From Desulfopila sp. IMCC35008 (GTDB lineage Bacteria; Desulfobacterota; Desulfobulbia; Desulfobulbales; Desulfocapsaceae): DNA of 64,000 bases. Each line of letters opens with the position of its first letter. The stretch's first letter is position 1. The stretch spans positions 3,064,501 through 3,128,500 of the forward strand of contig NZ_CP050700.1 of assembly GCF_010646885.2 (NCBI RefSeq). Reading direction: 5' to 3'. The notes below the pieces were generated by a model. The model saw nothing but the letters and a program-made list of their open reading frames with translations, did no database searches and had not been told where the DNA came from. This document shows positions 53,944 through 61,781 of this stretch, piece by piece. A program made the position numbers and the translations under genes.

Positions 53944-56283
53944 GTGACTACGACTGTTGTAAAAGGCCTTGACCAAAACGGCCAACGAATCAGTTCCATG
54001 GAGTTTGAAAAGCTGGTAAGAAAAGCAGCTGCTTCATCCAGCTCCCTCGCTCTGGAATCCTACGGTCAACATAATATCGGCATACGTCTCCAGCATGAAG
54101 ACGGTCTTCATATCACTGTTGACGGTCCCTCCGGACAACGACTTGGATGCATGGGCATGCCAGGCACCCGTATCACCTGTAAAGGTGCAACCTCGGACGA
54201 TGTCGGCTACCTGAATATCGGCGCCGAAATAACGGTACAGGGAGATGCCACCAACGGCGCCTGTAACGCCATGGCTGCCGGAAAGGTATTCATCGGAGGC
54301 TCGATTGGTGCCCGCGGTCTTACCATGACTAAATGGAACCCGGAATATGAAAAACCTGAACTGTGGATATTGGGTTCCACAGGCGACTCCTTTGCTGAAT
54401 TCAACTGCGGCGGGACGGCGGTTGTATGTGGATTCGAGCCAAAAAACAGTAAGAATATACTCGGGTACCGCCCATGTGTCGGTATGGTCGGTGGCACTAT
54501 CTTTTTCCGAGGCCCCATCGACGACTCCTACTCCAGGAACAATGCGCGGCTAGACAACCCGAGCGACGAACAGTGGCAATGGCTGACCGAAAACATGGTT
54601 GACTTCCTCGAGCGCATAGAAAGGCCTGAATTGCTTGACACCATGACCGTGCGGGACGAGTGGCAGCTACTTGTTGCCGTCACTCCCCAGGAACGGGCCC
54701 TCATGTGGTCCGGTCCCATGCCTATGGCCGAATTCAGAAACGAACACTGGAACAAAGCCTTAGGGGGTGACCCTTTACGCGATCTTGCCCCGGGACTTGA
54801 CCGAAGTCCTATCCCGGTAATCGTAACAGGTGATTTGCGACGAAAAAAACCGTGGTGGGCAAACTGCGAATCAGCTGCCCCCTGTACTTTCTATTGCCCT
54901 ATACATATCCCGACTGTTGATCGTCTGCGACTCATTCGTGAAGGAAAGATTGACGAAGCCTACGAGATGATACTCGGCTATACCCCCCTGCCCGCCTCAG
55001 TCTGCGGAGCAGTCTGTCCGAATCTCTGCATGGAAAACTGTTCCCGTGGTGGTGTTGACATCACTATAAACATGCAGGTATTAGGGCAAGCCGTCAGCCA
55101 TTTCGCCCCACCGAAGCCAGCTGAATCACTTGACAAAAAAGTTGCGGTTATCGGTGGTGGCCCAGCCGGCATGAACGTTGCCTGGCAGCTGGCACGTGCC
55201 GGTATTGACGCACACATCTACGAACAGGGTTCATTTCTGGGTGGTAAACTGGCCCAGGTGATTCCCTGGGAGCGACTACCGCAGGCAATATGGGATGAAG
55301 AGATCAAACGTTTCCTTGCTGTACCCGGAATCGATGTTACCCTCAACGCAGACATCACCAAAGATACATTCGATAAGATCCTTGATGAATTTGACTATGC
55401 GGTCATTGCAGTGGGAACCCATGAACCCCGTCGTTTACAGTTCCCTGGCCACGAAAAGGTGATTCCGGCCCTCGATTTCCTTAAAACCACCAAAACCAGT
55501 ACCCCCATGAAAGTTGGCAAGGAGGTTGTCGTTATCGGTGCGGGTAATGTCGGCTGCGACGTCGCCTGCGAGGCATACCGATTGGGAGCTGAAAAAGTCA
55601 CCCTGGTCGATATCCAGAAACCACTTGCATTTGGTAAAGAAAAGGAGGCCGCCGAAGCACTCGGTTCCACCTTCAGATGGCCGGTTATGACGAAGGAAGT
55701 GACCGATCAGGGGCTGGTCACTACGGATGGTGACCTGATCCCGGCACAGACCGTTTTTATCTCCATCGGCGATGTACCCGCTCTTTCCTTCCTCCCCGAA
55801 GGTGTGGAAACCATGACCGTAGGTGGCGCAGCATGGATAACCACTGACAAGGCCCATCTTACCTCAAACGAGCAGGTTCTTGCCGTAGGTGATGTGGAAC
55901 GTCCAGGACTTGCCACCAATGCCCTGGGGGCAGGTAAAGAGGCTGCCGAGTTCATTATCGCCAAGGTTAAAGGTGAAGAGTGGAAACCGTTTGAGAAGCC
56001 ACTCATTCCACAACAGGCGATAACTATTGCCCACTATGAACCATCTGCTGCTTCCACCATTACCACAGAGTCGGAACAGGCCGATCGCTGCCTCTCCTGT
56101 GCCTCCTGCCGAGATTGTCATCTCTGTGAGACAATCTGTCCAACCGGAGCAATCAGCAGACAGGAAACCCTCGTGGACTCTGAGAGTGTGTTTGAGTATG
56201 TTTCCGATGATGAAAAATGTATAGGCTGTGGATTCTGTGCAGACACCTGCCCATGCGGTATATGGCAAATGAATCCCAACTAA
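53944..56283 (+). CDS. Glutamate synthase GXGXG domain fused to FAD/Fe-S NAD(P)H oxidoreductase (GltD-like)
   Basis: 779 residues from a GTG with an AAGGAG site 6 bases upstream. The first about 240 residues are the right-handed beta-helix GXGXG domain, normally the C-terminus of GltB (repeated Gly-rich turns such as Gly-Lys-Val-Phe-Ile-Gly-Gly-Ser-Ile-Gly). Then comes a GltD-type reductase: Cys-x-x-x-Cys pairs (about 315-370), FAD loop Val-Ile-Gly-Gly-Gly-Pro-Ala-Gly-Met, NAD(P) loop Val-Ile-Gly-Ala-Gly-Asn-Val-Gly, and Val-Gly-Asp-Val-Glu-Arg-Pro-Gly. Two 4Fe-4S ferredoxin motifs close it (about 715-775). It is expected to pass electrons from NAD(P)H to the synthase subunit. The domain order is unusual and the fusion is uncommon. 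Confidence 0.9.
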   Translation: MTTTVVKGLDQNGQRISSMEFEKLVRKAAASSSSLALESYGQHNIGIRLQHEDGLHITVDGPSGQRLGCMGMPGTRITCKGATSDDVGYLNIGAEITVQGDATNGACNAMAAGKVFIGGSIGARGLTMTKWNPEYEKPELWILGSTGDSFAEFNCGGTAVVCGFEPKNSKNILGYRPCVGMVGGTIFFRGPIDDSYSRNNARLDNPSDEQWQWLTENMVDFLERIERPELLDTMTVRDEWQLLVAVTPQERALMWSGPMPMAEFRNEHWNKALGGDPLRDLAPGLDRSPIPVIVTGDLRRKKPWWANCESAAPCTFYCPIHIPTVDRLRLIREGKIDEAYEMILGYTPLPASVCGAVCPNLCMENCSRGGVDITINMQVLGQAVSHFAPPKPAESLDKKVAVIGGGPAGMNVAWQLARAGIDAHIYEQGSFLGGKLAQVIPWERLPQAIWDEEIKRFLAVPGIDVTLNADITKDTFDKILDEFDYAVIAVGTHEPRRLQFPGHEKVIPALDFLKTTKTSTPMKVGKEVVVIGAGNVGCDVACEAYRLGAEKVTLVDIQKPLAFGKEKEAAEALGSTFRWPVMTKEVTDQGLVTTDGDLIPAQTVFISIGDVPALSFLPEGVETMTVGGAAWITTDKAHLTSNEQVLAVGDVERPGLATNALGAGKEAAEFIIAKVKGEEWKPFEKPLIPQQAITIAHYEPSAASTITTESEQADRCLSCASCRDCHLCETICPTGAISRQETLVDSESVFEYVSDDEKCIGCGFCADTCPCGIWQMNPN

Positions 56284-56320
56284 GCTGTCTTTTTCATATA
56301 AATAATGCCATAACTAAAAA

Positions 56321-56357
56321 AAAGCCCGTCGAAGTGAACCGACGGGCTTTTTCTTTT
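56321..56357. terminator. Bidirectional terminator after the glutamate synthase operon
   Basis: An 11-bp stem (AAAGCCCGTCG / CGACGGGCTTT) with an 8-base loop, flanked by A-run on the left and T-run on the right. It can stop both the glt operon (plus) and the small proline-rich gene (minus). Confidence 0.9.
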
Positions 56358-56374
56358 GGGCTCAAGGTTCTCTG

Positions 56375-56647
56375 CTATTTCCTGACAAACCTTACATGAA
56401 CATTGTACTCACGTGTATCCACATCCGCAGGAAGCATATCAGAATCCGGGACCATGATGGTCAGTACTCGCCCCTTATGAGGATCCTTACCTTGTTTGTT
56501 CCTTCGTTCCATACCCGACGGTCCCGCAATTCCCTTCCTGGTCGGTCGCACATTCAATAGACGTGCCTGGATTACAGGGCTCGCTTTTTCAGGTGTTTTG
56601 GGCGGTTGAGCGGGTAACGGCGGGATAGAGCCAACTATAATTTCCAT
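56375..56647 (-). CDS. Small proline-rich protein of unknown function
   Basis: 90 residues with a strong ribosome site (GAGGAGAG, 6 bases before the ATG), which supports translation. The N-terminal third is proline-rich (Ile-Pro-Pro-Leu-Pro-Ala-Gln-Pro-Pro), the middle basic, and the end beta-like (Tyr-Asn-Val-His-Val-Arg-Phe-Val). There is no signal peptide, membrane helix or cysteine. I recognise no family. It is downstream of the ogt-type gene on the same strand (gap 91 bases) and ends at a shared bidirectional terminator. Confidence 0.6.
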   Translation of the reverse strand: MEIIVGSIPPLPAQPPKTPEKASPVIQARLLNVRPTRKGIAGPSGMERRNKQGKDPHKGRVLTIMVPDSDMLPADVDTREYNVHVRFVRK

Positions 56648-56738
56648 AACAATCTCTCCTCTTTTGTAAACGGGATTGTTATTAGTATAACCGACTATTC
56701 CTTCACTTTCATCAATAATATCACACTTTATTCAAAGC

Positions 56739-57332
56739 TTAGCTGATATAGCCCTGCTCAACATCAAGCAGGAACTGCTTCACATTTACACCTGCGGCAA
56801 AACCTGTTAAAGCTCCACTGCTGCCAACGACCCTGTGACACGGTACTATCACCGGAACTGGATTTCGATTTGCCGCTCCCCCAACAGCCCTCGCTAGATT
56901 TATACTGCCTGCCGCTTCAGCAATCTCTTTGTATGTTCTGGTCTGGCCATATGGAATTTCTGAGATCAGTGCCCATATCTTTTTCTGAAACTCTGTGCCC
57001 CGCATTTCAAGCGGAACGCTGAAAGTTCGCAGGCGACCTGCAAAATAATCCTTTAACTGGTCTGACACCTCCCTGTATATATCCGACTCAGGGACATCCA
57101 TTACCTGTGGTGGCAAAGGATCCCCCATTTTTATGAACTTGATAGCGTAAAGGGCGGATTCATCCATTTTCAGGTGCAAACCATAGAGCGGGTATTCCCG
57201 ATCCACATCAAGGGTAAATAGTTTTTCCACGCTTATTCCTATAGTAGTTTTATCTTCATCGTAACAGAGCTCACGGAACAACCAATGACATAGTTGCTTG
57301 ACATCATGCTCAGGATTTAGGTAATCTCCCAA
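56739..57332 (-). CDS. ogt: Methylated-DNA-[protein]-cysteine S-methyltransferase (Ogt/MGMT)
   Basis: 197 residues. The acceptor is Cys165 in Val-Pro-Cys-His-Arg-Val. Upstream are Arg-Gly-Thr-Glu-Phe-Gln-Lys-Lys-Ile-Trp, Ile-Pro-Tyr-Gly-Gln-Thr-Arg-Thr-Tyr and Arg-Ala-Val-Gly-Gly-Ala-Ala-Asn-Arg-Asn-Pro, all conserved in the helix-turn-helix and active-site lid. The protein takes methyl or alkyl groups from O6-guanine in DNA onto its own cysteine. The N-terminal 60 residues are slightly extended. It is divergent from the P-loop/FHA/phosphoesterase gene: only 23 bases separate their starts, so their promoters must overlap the coding regions. Confidence 0.93.
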   Translation of the reverse strand: MGDYLNPEHDVKQLCHWLFRELCYDEDKTTIGISVEKLFTLDVDREYPLYGLHLKMDESALYAIKFIKMGDPLPPQVMDVPESDIYREVSDQLKDYFAGRLRTFSVPLEMRGTEFQKKIWALISEIPYGQTRTYKEIAEAAGSINLARAVGGAANRNPVPVIVPCHRVVGSSGALTGFAAGVNVKQFLLDVEQGYIS

Positions 57333-57355
57333 TTCATATCTATGCTCAAACTATT

Positions 57356-59431
57356 ATGGAAGATCTTCTTAAAAAAATACTCGTTCCCATCAAGGACGTC
57401 CAGGATATAAGGGGCGTTGCCCTGCCTATCGGTCTCGAGTATCTGCAACTCGTGGTCACAGGACCACCGGGTGCCGGGAAATCATATTATATCAACCAGA
57501 TCCGTGGTTGGCCTAATGAAGGGTATATCGATCTGGCCAGGAAGGGATGGTGGAAAGACACGACTCTTATCTACCGGCCAAGGGAAGTACATCTTGGCAT
57601 TCCGTTTGTGGGCATAGCTGAATCCCTCACTGTTTTTGACCGTGAGTGGCTTGATGCCTCTCCGCCGCTCCAGTTTGACTTCTCCCGTATCAAGATCCCC
57701 CCCCATGGGGACCGGTTGTTTCAGACCAACTGGATCAACCGGTATATATTCGAATTTCTTCTGCCCGATCCTAAAATTATTTTTGAGCGCCGTGAAAAGC
57801 GAATGAATGACGGGTACTTCCCCGTCGACACCAATCTCACCGAGGAAATGGTCATCCGCCAGGTCCAGGCGTACCAGGAAATCGCCCTTTTTCTGCACCG
57901 TGCCGGTATGAATGTTTACATTCGACTGGGATTGGATGGACGCCCCATGCGAATAGCCGAAAAAGGAGTAGCGGCCATTCCCCGCTGGTCCATCACTTCA
58001 AAACTACCAAGGCCAAGCCTGAAAAGCATCGACGGCTGGAAACAGCTGTTCGGACTGCACGACTCCAAATGGATAACCATAGACGACACGTTGCAAAAGA
58101 TCGAAGGGGTTAATATTATCGCCCACGATGGCAGAATGTTTGAAATGGACCTCAACGGTCACAGAATCTGTTTTCACCCTGAAATCCCGCTAGGGGTAAA
58201 GAAAAAGAAGGTTAATAAAAACTGGATTATCTCCAACCCTGACAGCTGTGCTACCGATCAACCAATTGGCTTTGCCCGGCTAAAAGTGGGGGAAACTGTT
58301 ATTATTGGCAGGTCCAATAAAGAATATGACAGTATCCTCAATTTCCCCAAGAATGTAGGTAGACGCCATATAGCTGTTACCAATAAACGCGGAGACCTCA
58401 CCCTTACCCCGCTTGACAGTGAAAAGAGCGTCGCCCTGATCCGTCCTGACGATGTCGATTACCGGGAGCGTGTCGACATCACCCATCAACACTCCTTTTA
58501 CACCCTGAGAAACATCTATGGTGGCTCGATACAGCACCGGTCACGGAGTGAGGCTTTACAGCAAATCCGCGATACCAACGACCTGTTGGACCACGAACCA
58601 ATGCGTCCCCTGACGCGTTCCGGTAAACCGGGTGGCATCCTTGAGCTGAATCAGGACACTATCCCTGTTGTAATCGGCGACCTTCATGGCCAGGTTGACA
58701 ACCTGCTCAAAATACTTTGTGAAAACTGTCTGCTGTTCCATCTTGAAAAGAAGAGCGTTACCATCATCATACTGGGAGATGCCGTTCACTCAGAAACAAA
58801 TGATGAAATGGAGGACATGGAATCATCCATCCTCATGATGGACCTGATTTTCACCTTCAAACTCGCCTATCCTGAAAATTTTTTCTATCTCAGGGGCAAT
58901 CACGACAGTTTCTCCGAAGATGTCAGTAAAAACGGTATCTCCCAGGGTGTTCTCATGCGTGAACAGCTCTTTGAGCTTCGCGGTGCTGAATATACAGAAG
59001 AGATGGAACGTTTTTACAGAAACCTGCCCTATATTATAACCTCTCGTTATTTTTACGGCTGCCATGCAGCCCCCCCCAGAACCCAGGCCAGCTACGACCA
59101 ACTCATCCACATCTCGGAAAACCCGACTCTGATCCGGGAAGTTACACGTAACCGGCTGCAACGTCCCAACTATCTCAGCGGATACAATAAGTCAGACATC
59201 AAGAATTTTAGGAAAGCACTCGGGGTACCAAAGAAAACACCTTTTATCGTAGGCCATACACCTCTCGATCCCTTTGGTTCAGTCTGGAAGAATGTCGGTG
59301 GCATCAAGAATCATCATATTATTTACAGCGCCCATTTAGAGGGTCCGAGCGTACTGCAATACATAAATAATGATATGGTTCCGTTAAGCTATCCGGCAGA
59401 ACCGATAACAAAGCTTATTAACAATCTCTGA
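57356..59431 (+). CDS. P-loop NTPase / FHA-like / PPP-type phosphoesterase fusion protein
   Basis: 691 residues, soluble, with three parts. (1) Residues 30-220: a P-loop NTPase or kinase-like domain with Gly36-Pro-Pro-Gly-Ala-Gly-Lys-Ser43. (2) Residues about 300-390: an FHA-like domain with Val-Ile-Ile-Gly318-Arg319-Ser and, after a gap, Gly-Arg-Arg-His-Ile-Ala-Val, the Arg and Ser/His pattern that binds phosphothreonine. (3) Residues about 435-670: a calcineurin/PPP-type phosphoesterase with Gly-Asp442-Leu-His444-Gly-Gln, Gly-Asp475-Ala-Val, Gly-Asn515-His516-Asp and Gly-His634-Thr. The canonical Asp-Arg-Gly of the second PPP motif is absent. Kinase-plus-phosphatase fusions occur in nucleic-acid end repair (Pnkp), but the order and an FHA in the middle differ. 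Function is unknown; the substrate could be protein, nucleic acid or nucleotide. Confidence 0.75.
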   Translation: MEDLLKKILVPIKDVQDIRGVALPIGLEYLQLVVTGPPGAGKSYYINQIRGWPNEGYIDLARKGWWKDTTLIYRPREVHLGIPFVGIAESLTVFDREWLDASPPLQFDFSRIKIPPHGDRLFQTNWINRYIFEFLLPDPKIIFERREKRMNDGYFPVDTNLTEEMVIRQVQAYQEIALFLHRAGMNVYIRLGLDGRPMRIAEKGVAAIPRWSITSKLPRPSLKSIDGWKQLFGLHDSKWITIDDTLQKIEGVNIIAHDGRMFEMDLNGHRICFHPEIPLGVKKKKVNKNWIISNPDSCATDQPIGFARLKVGETVIIGRSNKEYDSILNFPKNVGRRHIAVTNKRGDLTLTPLDSEKSVALIRPDDVDYRERVDITHQHSFYTLRNIYGGSIQHRSRSEALQQIRDTNDLLDHEPMRPLTRSGKPGGILELNQDTIPVVIGDLHGQVDNLLKILCENCLLFHLEKKSVTIIILGDAVHSETNDEMEDMESSILMMDLIFTFKLAYPENFFYLRGNHDSFSEDVSKNGISQGVLMREQLFELRGAEYTEEMERFYRNLPYIITSRYFYGCHAAPPRTQASYDQLIHISENPTLIREVTRNRLQRPNYLSGYNKSDIKNFRKALGVPKKTPFIVGHTPLDPFGSVWKNVGGIKNHHIIYSAHLEGPSVLQYINNDMVPLSYPAEPITKLINNL

Positions 59432-59631
59432 TTTGAACATTGCACCGCTCATCCCCTCTCTTTTATTTCGAATTTTCTCATTGACATTCGGCCAAAACTT
59501 AGTAACTAGCGCTGGGAAAATTCTTCGTTTTCTAATACCATATAAATGCACCCCTAACACGAACGACAGGTCAATCGTCTACGCACCCTCCAAGGCGACA
59601 TACAACCCAGAAATACAGGAGAATATCGACC

Positions 59632-60318
59632 ATGCCGATCCGTTCAACCACTCCATTGTCTGGATTATTCCGACGCTCACCTTTTAAACCGATCCAGGAA
59701 CATATGCGTATTGTATTTTCCTGTATCTGCCTGGTTCCTCCACTGTTTGATGCTATCTACCTGAAAAACAGCAGCCAGATCCAGGAACTTGCCGACCAGA
59801 TCAGCACACTTGAGACCGATGCTGACAAAATCAAGTCGACGTTTCGTCTCAACATGCCTACTTCGCTCTTCATGCCGGTAGACAGGAAAGATCTGCTCGG
59901 TCTGATCAGCGACCAGGACAGTCTTGCGGATACCGCAGAAGCGATCTCCCAGATCGTTACCTACCGTGAGATGGTTGTTCCTGAAGGCCTCAAGAAGCCA
60001 CTTGATGAACTTCTTGAAGGTACCATGGAAATCACCTCTGAAGCCAAAGAGATGATCGAAAGGCTCGACGAACTGCTTGAGGTTGGATTTGGTGGCCGGG
60101 AAATGGAAAAGGTTACTGCAATGATCGCCCGAGTTCGTCGCAGCGAACACAATATCGATCATATCATCCATCGTACCAGAAAGAACCTTTTTAAAATGGA
60201 AGCCCAACTCGACCCTGTATCCGTTATGTTCTGGTACAAGATCATCGAACTGGTAGGGAAACTGTCCGATCAATCCGAAAACATTGCAGACCGCATTCTG
60301 CTGTTTTTGTCCAAATAG
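59632..60318 (+). CDS. PhoU-like DUF47 protein (TIGR00153 family)
   Basis: 228 residues, all helical. Leu-Glu-Thr-Asp-Ala-Asp-Lys-Ile-Lys and the later Arg-Arg-Ser-Glu-His-Asn-Ile-Asp-His-Ile are the paired Asp/Glu metal-binding repeats of the PhoU-like DUF47 family. Pro-Val-Asp-Arg-Lys-Asp-Leu-Leu follows in the usual place. The family almost always precedes a Pit-type phosphate transporter and is thought to modulate it. Here the transporter starts 9 bases downstream, so one operon. GGAG lies 13 bases before the ATG at 59632. A perfect TTGACA at 59481-59486 may mark its promoter, but the -10 is poor. Confidence 0.9.
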   Translation: MPIRSTTPLSGLFRRSPFKPIQEHMRIVFSCICLVPPLFDAIYLKNSSQIQELADQISTLETDADKIKSTFRLNMPTSLFMPVDRKDLLGLISDQDSLADTAEAISQIVTYREMVVPEGLKKPLDELLEGTMEITSEAKEMIERLDELLEVGFGGREMEKVTAMIARVRRSEHNIDHIIHRTRKNLFKMEAQLDPVSVMFWYKIIELVGKLSDQSENIADRILLFLSK

Positions 60319-60327
60319 GGGGAACGA

Positions 60328-61593
60328 ATGGAAATTATTGCAGCCTATGGGACCATCTTGATCGTCCTGGCGGTGATCTTCGGATTGTACATGACCTGGG
60401 GAATCGGTGCCAATGACCTCGCCAACGCCATGGGTACCTCCGTTGGCGCCGGTGCAGTCACCGTCCGACAAGCAATCTGTATCGCTATTATCTTTGAATT
60501 CCTTGGAGCTGTCCTTGCGGGTGGCCACGTAACAAAAACTATCCGTAAAGGTATTATCGACCCATCCGGAATAGCCAACAATCCCGAAATCTTAGTATAC
60601 GGTATGCTGGCTGCCTTGCTGGCAGCTGCTTTCTGGCTGATGATCGCTTCCACCAGGGGCTGGCCGGTTTCGACAACCCACTCTATTATTGGGGCGCTCA
60701 TTGGTTTTGCCATTGTTGGTATAGGACCGGAAGCAGTAAAATGGGGTAAGGTCGGTTCTGTTGTTGCCAGTTGGGTTATTTCCCCGGCAATCGGAGGCAC
60801 CATCGCATTTCTGTTGGTTATATCGACCAGAAAACTCATATTCGATACGGATCAACCGCTCAGAAACGCAAAGAGATATGCCCCCCTTTACATCTTTCTT
60901 GTCGGTTTCATTATCTCCCTCGTCACCCTGTTCAAGGGACTGAAACATCTCAACGTAAATCTCAACTCTGCCCAAAGCATCGGAGTCGCCGCAGGTATCG
61001 GCTTCCTCACTGCAGGTCTCGGCTGGTACTTCATTAGAAATATTAAGGAAGAAGTCAAAACCAGCCAGGGATCGGATTTTGCGAGTGTTGAAAAGGTCTT
61101 TACCCCCATGATGCTTTTTACCGCCTGCTCTATGGCCTTTGCCCACGGCTCAAATGACGTTGCGAACGGCATTGGTCCTCTGGCTGCAGTTGTTTCCATC
61201 GTCAGTTCCGGCGGTGAGGTTATGCAGAAATCCGATTTGCCGATCTGGATATTACTCCTTGGCGGTGGTGGTATCGTTCTTGGCCTGGTAACACTCGGCT
61301 ATCGCGTTATGCTCACAGTCGGGAAGAAAATTACAGAACTTACACCATCCCGCGGATTTTGTGCCGAACTTGCTGCAGCGACCACGGTCGTTCTCGCCTC
61401 CCGAACCGGATTACCGGTTTCCACGACCCATATCCTGGTTGGCTCGGTGCTTGGCGTTGGTTTGGCCCGTGGGGTAGGTGCTCTTGACCTTCGAGTGGTG
61501 CTCAACATTATCATCTCCTGGCTGGTAACACTGCCCGCCGGAGCCATTATGGCCATGTTGTTCTTCTTTACCCTCAAAGGAATTTTCGGTTAA
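60328..61593 (+). CDS. pit: Pit-family inorganic phosphate transporter
   Basis: 421 residues, strongly hydrophobic, about 10-12 helices. Two inverted copies of the family signature can be seen. Gly-Ala-Asn-Asp-Leu-Ala-Asn-Ala-Met-Gly-Thr-Ser is in the first half and His-Gly-Ser-Asn-Asp-Val-Ala-Asn-Gly-Ile-Gly-Pro in the second. Each is followed by Pro-Val-Ser-Thr-Thr-His (near residues 113 and 367). It moves phosphate with H+ or Na+ across the inner membrane. It is coupled to the DUF47 gene. The upstream fusion protein with a phosphatase domain is 200 bases away and may or may not be linked. Confidence 0.93.
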   Translation: MEIIAAYGTILIVLAVIFGLYMTWGIGANDLANAMGTSVGAGAVTVRQAICIAIIFEFLGAVLAGGHVTKTIRKGIIDPSGIANNPEILVYGMLAALLAAAFWLMIASTRGWPVSTTHSIIGALIGFAIVGIGPEAVKWGKVGSVVASWVISPAIGGTIAFLLVISTRKLIFDTDQPLRNAKRYAPLYIFLVGFIISLVTLFKGLKHLNVNLNSAQSIGVAAGIGFLTAGLGWYFIRNIKEEVKTSQGSDFASVEKVFTPMMLFTACSMAFAHGSNDVANGIGPLAAVVSIVSSGGEVMQKSDLPIWILLLGGGGIVLGLVTLGYRVMLTVGKKITELTPSRGFCAELAAATTVVLASRTGLPVSTTHILVGSVLGVGLARGVGALDLRVVLNIIISWLVTLPAGAIMAMLFFFTLKGIFG

Positions 61594-61606
61594 AAAACGA
61601 TCTATC

Positions 61607-61642
61607 ACTCCCCCGGTCCAACTGACAGGTTCACCGGGGGAG
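61607..61642 (+). terminator. Strong hairpin after pit, probable terminator
   Basis: ACTCCCCCGGT and ACCGGGGGAGT form an exact 11-bp GC-rich stem with a 14-base loop, 14 bases after the stop of the phosphate transporter gene. Only a mixed C/T tail follows, so the T-run is weak. Confidence 0.65.
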
Positions 61643-61700
61643 TCTGCTCCTTTCTGTTGCCCCTCTTCTGCAACACCTCACAACACCAATTATTGATTGA

Positions 61701-61721
61701 TATCCCATTGTAAAGGGGATA
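61701..61721. promoter_or_regulatory. 21-bp palindrome upstream of pta
   Basis: TATCCC and GGGATA are exact inverse complements separated by 9 bases (61701-61721), 60 bases before the pta start. It has the size of a transcription factor operator. No factor is identified. Confidence 0.35.
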
Positions 61722-61781
61722 AGAGATAGATTCGACGATCATTTTCAACCCTCATCAATTCTTTTCACCTATCGAACTGCC

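Noticed and set aside
59677-60528. 283-codon minus-strand open frame
   Set aside because: Antisense to the PhoU-like and Pit genes; composition and lack of a ribosome site mark it as a shadow.
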